64,000 bases of DNA from Streptomyces caniscabiei (GTDB lineage: Bacteria > Actinomycetota > Actinomycetes > Streptomycetales > Streptomycetaceae): positions 372,001 to 436,000 of the forward strand of contig NZ_JABXWI010000009.1 in the NCBI RefSeq assembly GCF_014930365.1, written 5' to 3'. Below the pieces are notes generated by a model. The model was not told the DNA's origin, did not search any database, and worked only from the letters and a program-made list of their open reading frames with translations. Positions 1 to 8,163 of the stretch are shown in pieces. Each line of letters begins with the position of its first letter. Position 1 is the stretch's first letter. The position numbers and the translations under genes were made by a program.

Positions 1-1517
1 CGGCGTGACGCGCCCGCCAGTCCGCCGTGGTCCACGATCAGCCGCAACTCGTTGCGCAGGTCCCGCAGTACGTCCAGCGCGGCCTTCACCGCGCCCTCGA
101 CGTTCCCGAGGGCGGCCTGGGCGGCGTCCTCCCGCAGATACGCCAGCAGCCAGTCCCGCCACTCCGCCGCGCCCGCGAACTCCCGCCCCGCGTAAGGCCG
201 CGAGACCCCTTCCCACGACCAGCGGTCCGCCTCCACGATCCCGAACTCGTCGAGCACGGCGCCCTCTTGGGGGGAGCCGTGGGGTGTGGCGAGGAAACGG
301 TCACGGAAGGGGAGGGCTGCCCCGAAGAGGTCACAGGAGTGCCCGGGGAACGGCCCGTACACCGCACCGCCAACCGCGCCCCGGCCGTCCCGGGTCCAGC
401 CGGGTGCCGGAGCCGATGGTGTCGCGGTCGGTGCCGACCGGTGGGGCGGTCGCGCCAACAGGCCCTCGTAGTAGACCGTTTCGACCTCCTTCGCGACCAG
501 GGGCCATATCTCCGTCAGAAAGTCGGGGGCCTCGCCGGAGTCCGCGCGTTTGCGGAACGCCGCGATGACCTCGGGGGTCAGGACGAGCGGGGCGTGGCGG
601 CCGTAGGGGCCCTTCGCGTTGTCGCCGCGTGCCTGGTACGGGACGCCTCGCCGCGAGCCGGCGTACAGACGCGGCTCACGGCCGGACGGCTCGTACCGCA
701 GGCCCCCCTTTTCGGCGTCGTACACGAAGGAGCCGCCCCGCCCGGTCGTCAACAGGGCCATGTGGTCGAAGAAGTTGAGGCCGAGACCGCGCAGCAGGAC
801 GGGCTCCCCGGCGGCGACGGAGGAGAGGTCGAGGTCGGCCGGGTTGGCGGGCGGGAAGTGGCGCAGGCCGTGGCGGGCGGCGTACTCGGTGAGGTCCCGC
901 TCGGCCCGGTCGGGAAGGGCGGGAAGGTGGCCCTGGGTGAGGACCACGGCGGCGAGGCCGGTGAGGACGCGGCCGGAGGCGAGCGTGAGCCGCTGGCCGC
1001 CGTCGGGGGCGTCCTCCAGACGGACCGCCCTGGTGCCGTGCACCTCGACCCGGATCCCGGGCGGCGCGCCCCGCACCACCTCGGCGAAGACCCACTCCAG
1101 ATAGCGGCCGTACTGGGCCCTCGTCGGATAGTCGTCGGGCCCCAACCCGCCCAGCCCCTGAGGCCGGCCCGGCTCACCCGCCCCGCCCGGCGCCTGCGCC
1201 CCACCGCCGGCCCGGCCGCTCGCCCACTCGTACAGGCTGGGGCCCCGGCGTATCGGCCCCGAGCACTCCACGCTGTCGTCGGTGAACAGCGTGACCTGGG
1301 AAGCCACGGTGTTCATCAGCAGGTGGGGGGACTGGTCGGTGCGCCAGACGCGGCCGGGGCCCGGCGGCGCGGGGTCGACCACATGGACGGTCAGACGGGT
1401 GCCGGGGCGGAGCAGTTCGGGCGCGGAGGCGCAGAGGCGTTCCAGGACGCTGGTGCCGCGCGGGCCGGCTCCGACGAGAGCGATGCCGATGTCACTGATC
1501 CCTGGCCGTTCGGACAA
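1..1517 (-). CDS. FAD/NAD(P)-binding protein (3' end outside window)
   Basis: At least 505 residues of a flavoprotein whose C-terminus lies beyond the left edge. The N-terminus carries a dinucleotide-binding loop, GAGPRGTSVLERL starting at residue 16, the pattern of the NAD_binding_9 / HI0933-like group. These are cytoplasmic FAD enzymes, often called FAD-NAD(P)-binding proteins, and their substrates are mostly unknown. I chose the TTG at 1515-1517 because a GGAG lies eight bases before it; an in-frame ATG ten codons upstream (1547) has no good ribosome site. It reads away from nothing obvious on its left, so its operon cannot be judged. Family call is good; the reaction is unknown. Confidence 0.75.
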   Translation of the reverse strand, partial: MSERPGISDIGIALVGAGPRGTSVLERLCASAPELLRPGTRLTVHVVDPAPPGPGRVWRTDQSPHLLMNTVASQVTLFTDDSVECSGPIRRGPSLYEWASGRAGGGAQAPGGAGEPGRPQGLGGLGPDDYPTRAQYGRYLEWVFAEVVRGAPPGIRVEVHGTRAVRLEDAPDGGQRLTLASGRVLTGLAAVVLTQGHLPALPDRAERDLTEYAARHGLRHFPPANPADLDLSSVAAGEPVLLRGLGLNFFDHMALLTTGRGGSFVYDAEKGGLRYEPSGREPRLYAGSRRGVPYQARGDNAKGPYGRHAPLVLTPEVIAAFRKRADSGEAPDFLTEIWPLVAKEVETVYYEGLLARPPHRSAPTATPSAPAPGWTRDGRGAVGGAVYGPFPGHSCDLFGAALPFRDRFLATPHGSPQEGAVLDEFGIVEADRWSWEGVSRPYAGREFAGAAEWRDWLLAYLREDAAQAALGNVEGAVKAALDVLRDLRNELRLIVDHGGLAGASR

Positions 1518-1562
1518 AGGAGTAACTCCCGTGCGTGTGGGGCGCATCGTGGGGCGCGGTGC

Positions 1563-1596
1563 GGCGGACCGCCCGCCGGCAAGCGGACGGTCCGCC
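1563..1596 (-). terminator. Hairpin after the PhoD-like gene
   Basis: Perfect 9-bp stem (GGCGGACCG / CGGTCCGCC) with a 16-base loop, lying 119 bases past the stop of the phosphatase gene and before the next start on the same strand. Likely an intrinsic terminator without a T-run, as is usual in Streptomyces. Confidence 0.55.
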
Positions 1597-1714
1597 TCAT
1601 CATGCCGTCGTACGCGACGGGATCGGAGCGTCGGGGCTCATCGGACGCGCCGGGTGTGGGATGCCTCACGAGCATCTCGGACAACAGGGGCAACAACCGT
1701 GCGCAATGGGTGGA

Positions 1715-3370
1715 TTAGCGGGTGAGTACGGACTCCGCCGCCGTTTCGAGGTGGGCCCTGCCGCCCCGCCGGGCCCGTGCGCGGTCCAGCCGCAGCCGTG
1801 CCGAACGGCCGTGCAGCGTCAGCGTCATGAGGTGGTTGCCGAACCAGGGGCCGCCCGTCCTGCGCCAGTCGATGGAGGGCCGCGCGCCCCGGCCGTGCCG
1901 CCCGAACCACCGGCCGAGCGCTCGCCCCGTGCCGCTCCAGCCGAAGCGGAAGCCGAGCTTTATGGAGAGCGGGATGGAGTTGTGCACGGGGGAGCAGGTG
2001 AGCTGGAGCACGCGCGCGTCCGGGCCCCCGGCACCGCCCGGCTCGCCCTCCGGCCACGACGGTTCGGCGACGTACGCGTGGTGGACGTCCCCGGAGAGCA
2101 CCAGCACGGTCGCCGGCGCGTCGGTGCCGCCGCCCGCTTCGGCGATCAGCCGGGTCAGGGCCTCGAAGGAGTCGGGGAAGGCCGCCCAGTGCTCCAGATC
2201 GGCGCCCCGGCGCAGCTTCTCCCCGAACCGGGCCCAGCGGTCCCCGCGCTCGCCCCCGCAGAGCGCGGCGCTCCAGGACTCGGCGTCGTGCACGAGGTGG
2301 GGCAGGAGCCAGGGCAGGGAGGTGCCGATCAGCAGATGGTCGTACGAGCCGCGCGCGTCCAGCGCCTGGTCCCGCAGCCACCGCGCCTCGCCGGGGTTCA
2401 GCATCGAGCGGCTGCCCTCGTCGAGGACCCGCGCCCCGCGTGAGTCGAGCATCAGCACCCGTACGCGGCCGAAGTCCCGCCGGTAGCTCCAGCGGACCGA
2501 GGCCGGGTCCCGGTCGGCCTCGGCGGCGTGGGCGCGCAGCGCGTCCGTGCCGTCCGGGGTGGCGCGCACGGCGGCGTGGACCGGGTCGGCGGCCAGTTCG
2601 GCGGGGGAGAGGTTGCCGAGGTGCTGGTAGACCCAGTACGACATCAGGCCGCTCAGGATCCGCTCGCGCCACCAGGGGGTGGCCCGCATGTCGGCGAGCC
2701 AGGACGCGCTGGTGTTCCAGTCGTCGATGACGTCGTGGTCGTCGAAGATCATGCAGCTGGGGACGGTGGAGAGCAGCCAGCGGATCTCGGGGTCGAGCCA
2801 GGACTCGTCGTAGAGGTGGGTGTACTCCTCGTAGTCCGCCACCTGGTCCCCCGGCGGCTCAGCGAGGTCGCGTCGCGCGGCCAGCCAGCGGCGGGTGGCG
2901 TCGGAGGTCTCGTCGGCGTACACCTGGTCGCCGAGGAGCAGGAGGACGTCGGGGCGCTCCGCACCCGGTTCGGCGGCCAGCCGGGCGGCCAGTGTGTCGA
3001 GGGCGTCCGGGCCCACCGGGTCCGGCTCCCCGCCGGGCGGCGCGGCCCAGCGGCAGGAGCCGAAGGCGATCCGGACGGTGTCGCCCTCGGCGGGCGTGCG
3101 GATCTCGGAGGGCGGGTGGGGGGAGTCGGGGAGGGGCCACACGGGCGTGCCGTCGAGGAGCACCTCGTACGCCGAGGCCGTGCCCGGCGCGAGTCCCGTC
3201 ACCGGGACCAGCGCGTAGTGGTGGCCGGCGATCTGGAAGGTGCGGGCCTCACCGTGTCCGCCGCCGGCGCAGCGCACCTCGGCGACGCACGGTCGGGCCG
3301 TCTCGACCCAGACGGTCGCGGACGAGCCGTCCACGTATCTCAGCAGTGGTCCCAGACGCAGCCCCGTCAT
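1715..3370 (-). CDS. PhoD-like alkaline phosphatase/phosphodiesterase
   Basis: 551 residues of the PhoD-like metallophosphatase family, which hydrolyses phosphomono- or diesters using a dinuclear metal centre. Visible motifs are FGSCRW (residues 103-108), LLLGDQVYADE (144-154), DDHDVIDDW (210-218) and a late SGDVHHAY. An N-terminal beta domain precedes the catalytic domain. Unlike classical secreted PhoD, there is no twin-arginine signal peptide: the protein begins MTGLRLGPLL, so it should act in the cytoplasm. It stands alone between the flavoprotein and a secreted nuclease. No PHO box was recognised upstream. Substrate unknown. Confidence 0.85.
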   Translation of the reverse strand: MTGLRLGPLLRYVDGSSATVWVETARPCVAEVRCAGGGHGEARTFQIAGHHYALVPVTGLAPGTASAYEVLLDGTPVWPLPDSPHPPSEIRTPAEGDTVRIAFGSCRWAAPPGGEPDPVGPDALDTLAARLAAEPGAERPDVLLLLGDQVYADETSDATRRWLAARRDLAEPPGDQVADYEEYTHLYDESWLDPEIRWLLSTVPSCMIFDDHDVIDDWNTSASWLADMRATPWWRERILSGLMSYWVYQHLGNLSPAELAADPVHAAVRATPDGTDALRAHAAEADRDPASVRWSYRRDFGRVRVLMLDSRGARVLDEGSRSMLNPGEARWLRDQALDARGSYDHLLIGTSLPWLLPHLVHDAESWSAALCGGERGDRWARFGEKLRRGADLEHWAAFPDSFEALTRLIAEAGGGTDAPATVLVLSGDVHHAYVAEPSWPEGEPGGAGGPDARVLQLTCSPVHNSIPLSIKLGFRFGWSGTGRALGRWFGRHGRGARPSIDWRRTGGPWFGNHLMTLTLHGRSARLRLDRARARRGGRAHLETAAESVLTR

Positions 3371-3507
3371 GAGCGATCACTCACTCCTTCTCCGCCGGTT
3401 CACCTGCGGGGGCGCGCCCTCTGCGGACCCGCCTCCTCCGTCGCCCCGTACGGTACGGAACGACGGAGGGAAACGGCGAGGTTCCCGAGCGGTTTCGCGT
3501 GCGAGAG

Positions 3508-4152
3508 TCAGCAGCTCGCCAGGTAGCTGGTGAGGGCGCTCTTCTCCGCGGAGTCGACCGAGAGGTCGTAGTAGTACTTCACCTGGACCCAGGCGCGGAC
3601 GTATGTGCAGCGGTAGGCCGTGCGCGACGGCATCCAGGTGGCGGGGTCCTGGTCGCCCTTCGCCTGGTTCACGTTGTCGGTGACCGCGATGAGCTGCGGG
3701 CGGGTGAGGTCGTTGGCGAAGGCCTGACGGGTGGCGCTGCTCCAGCTGTCGGCGCCGGAGTCCCAGGCCTCGGCGAGCGGCACGAGGTGGTCGATGTCCA
3801 GGTCGGAGGCGAGCGTCCAGGTGGCGCCGTCGTACGGGGAGTACCAGCTGCCGCTGGTGGAGGCGCAGGCGGAGTCGGTGACGACGTTCGTACCGTCGCG
3901 CTTGAGGACCGTCTCGCGGGTGTTGCAGGTGCCGCTGATGGTGATCCAGTGGTTGAACAGGTCCCGGTCGTAGCCGGTGCGGTCCTCGGTCGCCACGGTG
4001 AGGGTGGCGAGGTAGGAGCGGGCGGTGGCGGCGCTGATGGGGGTGGGGAGGGCGGCGGAGGCGGTGGGAGCGTTGAAGAGCGCGGCGGAGGCTATCAATC
4101 CGCTGAGCGCCGCGAGTATGCTGACTCGTCGACGCGCGTAGAACCTGCGCAT
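3508..4152 (-). CDS. Secreted HNH endonuclease-family protein (DUF1524)
   Basis: 214 residues. Residues 1-33 form a signal peptide (basic MRRFYARRR, hydrophobic stretch, ASA cleavage site). The mature part carries the HNH core of the DUF1524/GmrSD C-terminal family: DIDHLVPLAEAW (119-130) with the metal-binding DH pair, then NDLTRPQL (147-154) and a WMP segment near 173. Cysteines at 76, 96, 182 and 214 could form disulphides, as expected outside the cell. Such small secreted HNH proteins are common in Streptomyces and probably degrade nucleic acid during growth on dead biomass. AAGGAG six bases before the ATG supports the start. Confidence 0.85.
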   Translation of the reverse strand: MRRFYARRRVSILAALSGLIASAALFNAPTASAALPTPISAATARSYLATLTVATEDRTGYDRDLFNHWITISGTCNTRETVLKRDGTNVVTDSACASTSGSWYSPYDGATWTLASDLDIDHLVPLAEAWDSGADSWSSATRQAFANDLTRPQLIAVTDNVNQAKGDQDPATWMPSRTAYRCTYVRAWVQVKYYYDLSVDSAEKSALTSYLASC

Positions 4153-4453
4153 GTGAACTCCTTGTGGGGCCGGGGGTGTTGGGGAGCGGCGATTGAAGGG
4201 TCGCGGCGTGGTGTTACCGGCGGGTGTGCGTCGGGTGAGAAGTTAGTGACGTGCGCATGACACGACAAGGGGTGCGGCCGTGATTGTGGCCGACGCGCTC
4301 CGGGGTGGGGTGCGGGTTTCGGCGGCGGGTGCGGGTGCGTGGGGCTTCTCGCGCAGTTCCCCGCGCCCCTGAAAAGCAGGGGCCGCGCCCCGTGCTTTTC
4401 GCGGGATCCCCCCTCCCGAGCTGCGACGCGCCCCGCGTACCATGGACCGCGCA
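4153..4453. other. Gene-free stretch before the Mn2+ riboswitch
   Basis: Gap between the secreted nuclease and the metal exporter. It holds the nuclease promoter side near 4153-4260, one copy of a dispersed repeat (4340-4402) and then the riboswitch. I see no coding sequence with convincing codon bias in it. Confidence 0.6.
4340..4402 (+). repeat. Dispersed GC-rich repeat, copy A
   Basis: Contains GCGCAGTTCCCCGCGCCCCT followed by GAAAAGCAGGGGC, so the end folds back on itself (GCCCCTGAAAAGCAGGGGC). Nearly identical to copy C at 48.9 kb and related to copies at 35.3 kb and 56.8 kb. Confidence 0.85.
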
Positions 4454-4562
4454 GAAGGGGAGTAGCTCTTCGCCGGACCGTCGACATACTGCTCAGCTCG
4501 TCTGAGCCGGCGCCCGGAGGCGGGTCCCGTGACCGGGACCGCGCCAGCGAGACCTTCGGCAA
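4452..4562 (+). promoter_or_regulatory. yybP-ykoY manganese riboswitch
   Basis: The sequence shows the hallmark conserved segments of this RNA in order: GGGGAGTAGC near 4457-4466, CGTCGACATACTG near 4480, GCCCGGAGG near 4511, a GTGACCGGGACCG arm near 4529 and AGCGAGACCTTCGG at 4546-4559. The class senses Mn2+ and raises expression of Mn exporters (MntP, TMEM165/GDT1 type). The next gene, 110 bases on, is exactly such an exporter, which supports the call. The intervening 4563-4672 presumably holds the expression platform. Confidence 0.88.
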
Positions 4563-4672
4563 GCAGTGCACCGTCCGTGCCAACCGGCACGGGCCGACCG
4601 TGTGCTGCCGTGCCGAGGTGTCGCGTCAGCGGATGATTTCTCTCGGTGGGGCAGCCGACCGATTGAGGAACC

Positions 4673-5254
4673 TTGATCAGCTTCAGTGTCACGGCGCTCG
4701 TCTTCGGCGTCGTCTTTCTCGCCGAACTCCCCGACAAGACCGCGCTCGCCGGTCTCGCCCTCGGCACCCGCTACCGCGCCTCCTACGTCTTCGCCGGAGT
4801 CGCCGCCGCGTTCGCCGTCCACGTCACGCTCGCGGTGGCGGCCGGCAGCGTCCTCACGCTGCTGCCGCAGCAGATCGTGCACGCGCTCACCGGCGTGCTG
4901 TTCCTGGGCGGCGCGGCGGTGCTGCTCATGAAGAAGGACGAGGACGAGGAGGAGATCCGCAGGCCCGAGGACCAGAGCTTCTGGAAGGTCTCGGGGGCCG
5001 GCTTCATGCTCATCCTGGTCGCCGAGTTCGGTGACCTCACCCAGATCATGACGGCGAACCTCGCTGCCCGGTACGACGACCCGCTCTCCGTCGGGCTCGG
5101 CGCGGTCCTCGCCCTGTGGGCCGTCGCCGGGCTCGGCATCGTCGGCGGCCGGGCGCTGATGAAGCGGGTGCCGCTCGCACTGATCACGCGGATCGCCGCC
5201 GTGCTGATGCTGGGCCTCGGTGTGTGGAGTCTGTGGGAGGCCGTGGCGGGATGA
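4673..5254 (+). CDS. TMEM165/GDT1 family cation exporter (probable Mn2+)
   Basis: 193-residue membrane protein with six predicted helices in two repeats. Each half carries the family signature: ELPDKT at 18-23 and EFGDLT at 118-123 (consensus E-x-G-D-K/R-T/S), the acidic residues being the ion site. The first copy has Pro in place of Gly and the second Leu in place of the basic residue. An acidic loop (KKDEDEEEIRRPED) separates the halves. The family exports Mn2+ or Ca2+. TTG start at 4673 follows GAGGAA. The upstream Mn2+ riboswitch argues strongly for manganese efflux and for induction by excess Mn2+. Confidence 0.88.
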   Translation: MISFSVTALVFGVVFLAELPDKTALAGLALGTRYRASYVFAGVAAAFAVHVTLAVAAGSVLTLLPQQIVHALTGVLFLGGAAVLLMKKDEDEEEIRRPEDQSFWKVSGAGFMLILVAEFGDLTQIMTANLAARYDDPLSVGLGAVLALWAVAGLGIVGGRALMKRVPLALITRIAAVLMLGLGVWSLWEAVAG

Positions 5255-5307
5255 GTGCGCTGTCGGGGTGACGGGGTGGCGGGCGCCCCGATTGTTTTGT
5301 ACCGTAG

Positions 5308-5366
5308 GGGAACAAAGTGGCTCCCGCCCGCATTCCCTGACCGGTGGGCGGGGCCGCCTTGTTCCC
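5308..5366 (+). promoter_or_regulatory. Long inverted repeat in the leader of the HAD gene
   Basis: GGGAACAAAGTGGC (5308-5321) pairs with GCCGCCTTGTTCCC (5353-5366): 13 of 14 positions pair as RNA counting one G-U. The 31-base loop is GC-rich. It ends 64 bases before the HAD start. It could be an attenuator, an operator, or the terminator of the preceding exporter gene (stop at 5254). Confidence 0.5.
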
Positions 5367-5430
5367 TCCGGGCCGCCTCGCCGGGTGCGACCCCGCCCGC
5401 GGCCCCCTTCTCCGCGCCCTGGAGCTGCTG

Positions 5431-6096
5431 ATGCCGGCCACGACCGTTCTGACCGCCCGCGCCCTCCTGCTGGACATGGACGGCACCCTCGTCAACTCGG
5501 ACGCCGCCGTCGAACGCGTCTGGCGGCGCTGGGCCGAACGGCACGGGCTGGGCGGCGCCGACATCATGAAGGTCGTCCACGGCCGCCAGGGGTACGCCAC
5601 GATGGCCGTCCTGCTGCCGGACCGGCCCATGGAGCAGAACCTCGCGGACAACGCGCGGATGCTGGCCGAGGAGACCGCCGACGTGGACGGCGTCGTCCCG
5701 ATACCCGGCGCGCCCGAGTTCCTCGCCTCCCTCGTCGCCGGCGGTGTGCCGCACGCCCTCGTGACCTCGGCGGACGTCGCGCTGTCCACGGCACGGATGG
5801 GCGCGGCCGGGCTGGCCCTGCCCGACGTACGCGTCACCGCCGAGTCCGTCGGCGCGAGCAAGCCGGACCCCGAGGGCTTCCTGAAGGGGGCCGCCGAACT
5901 GGGCGTCGCGCCCGAGGACTGCGTGGTCCTCGAGGACTCCGAGGCGGGGATCCGGGCGGGGCGCGCCGCGGGGATGCGGGTCGTGGGCATCGGGGAGCGG
6001 GCCCGGCCCCACGGGCCGGACGTCGTGGTGCCGGACCTGACCACGGTGCGGGTCGAGACCGCCGCGGGTGGTCTGATCCGGCTCACGGTGGGCTGA
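5431..6096 (+). CDS. HAD-superfamily phosphatase
   Basis: 221 residues. All four HAD motifs are visible: DMDGTL at 15-20 with the nucleophile and acid/base aspartates, a TSAD threonine/serine motif near 111, the lysine in ASKPDPEGF, and the acidic EDSEAG. The cap lies between motifs I and II, as in subfamily I beta-phosphoglucomutase-like sugar phosphatases (YniC/DOG type). It probably dephosphorylates small sugar phosphates in the cytosol. ATG at 5431 is preceded by GGAG at a six-base distance, so I prefer it to the upstream in-frame GTG at 5344. Confidence 0.85.
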   Translation: MPATTVLTARALLLDMDGTLVNSDAAVERVWRRWAERHGLGGADIMKVVHGRQGYATMAVLLPDRPMEQNLADNARMLAEETADVDGVVPIPGAPEFLASLVAGGVPHALVTSADVALSTARMGAAGLALPDVRVTAESVGASKPDPEGFLKGAAELGVAPEDCVVLEDSEAGIRAGRAAGMRVVGIGERARPHGPDVVVPDLTTVRVETAAGGLIRLTVG

Positions 6097-6240
6097 GCTT
6101 CCTGGCCGGTCCAGGCTCGCTGGTCGGGGCTCGCTCGTGCCGGGGCTCGTGGTGAGTTGCGCTTCGTGATCGGTTGAGCCCCGTGCTCGGCTCAGCCCCG
6201 TGTCGCGGTGAGCCCTGCGGGTCGGTCGAGCCCTGTGGGG

Positions 6241-7182
6241 TCAGCTGTGGTGGTCGAGTACCTCTGTCAGCCTGGTGAAGCCGTCGGTGCCGTGGCCCTG
6301 GGCGATGGCGCGGCGGACGAATCCCTCGGCCGATCGCATGACGCTCGCGTCGATCCCGTGGGACTCGGAGACCTCGATGACATGGGTCATGGTCGACAAC
6401 GCCGAGGTGAGCGGAGAGCCCTCGCCGGAGTGCCGGCCGCTGTCGACCTCCTTCGCGCCCTCCTCGAAGAGCGGCGGCAGGATCGCGGCGATCCCCTGCG
6501 CGAACGGGGTCAGCTCCTGAGCGCCGACACCCTCCGCCCGGGCCAGCGCCAGGGCATGGGTGTAACCGGCGATCGACGTCCAGAAGAGGTCGAGCAGCGC
6601 CACGTCGTACGCGGCCGCCCGGCCGATCTCCTCGCCCAGGTGGGTGTGGGTGCCGTCCAGCGCGTCCAGGACGGGCCGGTGGGCGCGGTACAGGTCCGCG
6701 TCGCCGCTGTAGAGGAACACGCCGTCCGGGGTGCCGATGACCGGCGTCGGCGTCATGATCGCCCCGTCCAGGTAGGCGACACCGTGCTCGGCCGCCCACG
6801 CGGCGGTGTCCCGGGCGCGGTGCGGGGTGTCGGCGGTCAGATTGACCACCGTGCGTCCCTTGAGGGCCCCGGTGACCGCCGGGGTGCGCAGCACCGCGTC
6901 CGAGGCGTCGTAGTTGACCACGCAGACGACGGTCAGCGGGCTCGCGGCCACCGCCTCCTCCGCCGACCCGGCGCCGATCGCACCGCGCGCCACCAACTCC
7001 TCGTCCCGGCCCGGCGTGCGGTTCCAGACCGTGGTCCGCAGCCCGGCGTCCAGGAAGGCGCCGGCGAGGGCCCGGCCCATCGGGCCCAGGCCGAGCACGG
7101 TGACGGAAGGGGCCTCGCCGGCGGTGTCGGGGGCGGCGGAGGTGGTGGCGGCGGCGGTGTGCTGTTCGGTGTGTGCGGGCAT
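6241..7182 (-). CDS. NAD(P)-dependent oxidoreductase, imine reductase/beta-HAD type
   Basis: 313 residues. The N-terminal Rossmann domain holds GLGPMGRALAGAF (31-43) and VWNRTPGR (52-59); this combination fits the cofactor signature described for imine reductases, the W-N-R-T segment giving NADPH preference. The C-terminal helical dimerisation domain follows. The family reduces cyclic imines or beta-hydroxyacids; substrate here is unknown. An alanine/threonine-rich tail of about 24 residues precedes the fold. ATG 7182 has GGAG upstream. It is divergent from an HxlR regulator 67 bases away, the usual arrangement for redox-responsive enzyme genes, so control by that regulator is likely. Confidence 0.82.
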   Translation of the reverse strand: MPAHTEQHTAAATTSAAPDTAGEAPSVTVLGLGPMGRALAGAFLDAGLRTTVWNRTPGRDEELVARGAIGAGSAEEAVAASPLTVVCVVNYDASDAVLRTPAVTGALKGRTVVNLTADTPHRARDTAAWAAEHGVAYLDGAIMTPTPVIGTPDGVFLYSGDADLYRAHRPVLDALDGTHTHLGEEIGRAAAYDVALLDLFWTSIAGYTHALALARAEGVGAQELTPFAQGIAAILPPLFEEGAKEVDSGRHSGEGSPLTSALSTMTHVIEVSESHGIDASVMRSAEGFVRRAIAQGHGTDGFTRLTEVLDHHS

Positions 7183-7249
7183 CGCTCGGTGACTCCTGTG
7201 CAGAATAGGTCGGTTCGTCGATTCACGACTGATGCGAGGGGGAGCGGGA

Positions 7250-7612
7250 ATGAGGCGCAGGCGTGCCCAGGACACGAATGTGTGCGGGGTGACCGCGGCG
7301 GTCGCCGTGATCGAGGGGAAGTGGAAGCCGTCGTTGCTGTGGCGGCTGGAGTCCGGCCCGCGCCGTCCGGGTGAGCTGCGCCGGCTGCTGCCGGGGCTCA
7401 CCGAGAAGGTGCTGACGCAGGCGCTTCGCGAGATGGAGACGGACGGGCTCGTGCACCGGGAGGTGCACGATGTGCTGCCGTTGAAGACCGTCTACTCGTT
7501 GACCCCGTTCGGCCGCGAACTCTCCGAGGCGCTGGGCCCGTTGTCGGACTGGGGGCACCGACGCCTGGAGACGCTCACCGGAGCGTCACCGTCGGCGACG
7601 TCGACGCCGTAG
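7250..7612 (+). CDS. HxlR-family winged-helix regulator
   Basis: 120 residues with the HxlR pattern: CGVTAAVAVIEGKWKPSLLW near the N-terminus (an N-terminal cysteine at about residue 12, often redox-active in the family), then the recognition region LLPGLTEKVLTQALREMETD and the wing ending in YSLTPFGREL. HxlR proteins are dimeric DNA-binding regulators that respond to aldehydes or oxidants. ATG 7250 is chosen because GGAG lies five bases before it; an ATG at 7232 is in frame but lacks a site. Probable regulator of the divergent oxidoreductase. A palindrome typical of HxlR operators lies just past its 3' end. Confidence 0.88.
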   Translation: MRRRRAQDTNVCGVTAAVAVIEGKWKPSLLWRLESGPRRPGELRRLLPGLTEKVLTQALREMETDGLVHREVHDVLPLKTVYSLTPFGRELSEALGPLSDWGHRRLETLTGASPSATSTP

Positions 7613-7715
7613 GCCTCACCGTCACGTCATCGTCTTGTCTTCCGCCCTGCTCGGTGGCGCGCGCCCCGTCGGCCGCTCCCTCACCACAAGGATGGTCCGA
7701 CGCCGGCCGACCGCC

Positions 7716-7755
7716 AAGTACCCACAAAAAGGTGGGTACTTGGGGTGGGTACTTG
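7716..7755. promoter_or_regulatory. HxlR-type operator palindrome
   Basis: AAGTACCCAC (7716-7725) and GTGGGTACTT (7732-7741) form a perfect 10-bp inverted repeat with a six-base spacer, and GTGGGTACTT occurs again at 7745-7754. The layout and core resemble HxlR operators (AAGTAnC...GnTACTT). It lies about 105 bases after the HxlR gene and about 90 bases before the next small ORF, and it is absent from the divergent HxlR/oxidoreductase promoter. Confidence 0.55.
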
Positions 7756-7845
7756 CGGGCGCTCGGGGTGGGTGCCGGTGGGCCGCCGGGCAGGCGGCCG
7801 AGGTGGTGGGTGCGGCGGAGGGCGGCGTCGACGGGTGGCGGTCGG

Positions 7846-8028
7846 ATGGCCCGATGGATCATCCGTGCCGACGTCGCCGAGGTCGTGGAGGCCTGCGATC
7901 AGGGCGACATGGGCGAAGCGCGGGAGGCCACGGCGCTCGTGCTCTCCCGTCTCGACGAGCTGCCGGCTCGCTATGCCAAGGCTCCGCATTCCAACGGCAT
8001 CCTCTTCCCCTGCCACCAGGCGCCCTGA
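7846..8028 (+). CDS. Small protein of unknown function
   Basis: 60 residues beginning MARWIIRADVAEVVEACDQG and ending GILFPCHQAP. Codon use has the high third-position GC of real genes, and a strong hairpin follows the stop. The helical, acidic middle (DMGEAREATALVLSRLDELP) resembles no family I can name. The ribosome site is weak. The HxlR-type palindrome upstream suggests it could be the controlled gene. Confidence 0.45.
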   Translation: MARWIIRADVAEVVEACDQGDMGEAREATALVLSRLDELPARYAKAPHSNGILFPCHQAP

Positions 8029-8041
8029 CCCGCCTCGCCTC

Positions 8042-8062
8042 GGGCCCGGGAGCGCCGGGCCC
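8042..8062 (+). terminator. Hairpin after the 60-residue ORF
   Basis: GGGCCCGG (8042-8049), five-base loop, CCGGGCCC (8055-8062), 13 bases past the stop codon. Perfect 8-bp stem. Confidence 0.5.
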
Positions 8063-8163
8063 CCGTCCGGATGCCGTCGCGGCTCGGGCGGGGGCCTTCG
8101 CCCCGGGGTGCACGCGGGGGTGCGTGCGTAGGGGGCGTACGGGGGAGGGCGTGTGCGGGGCGG

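Noticed and set aside
6097..6240. Loose direct repeats of GAGCCCCGTG type after the HAD gene
   Set aside because: Short and irregular; could be chance in GC-rich DNA. No gene seen here.
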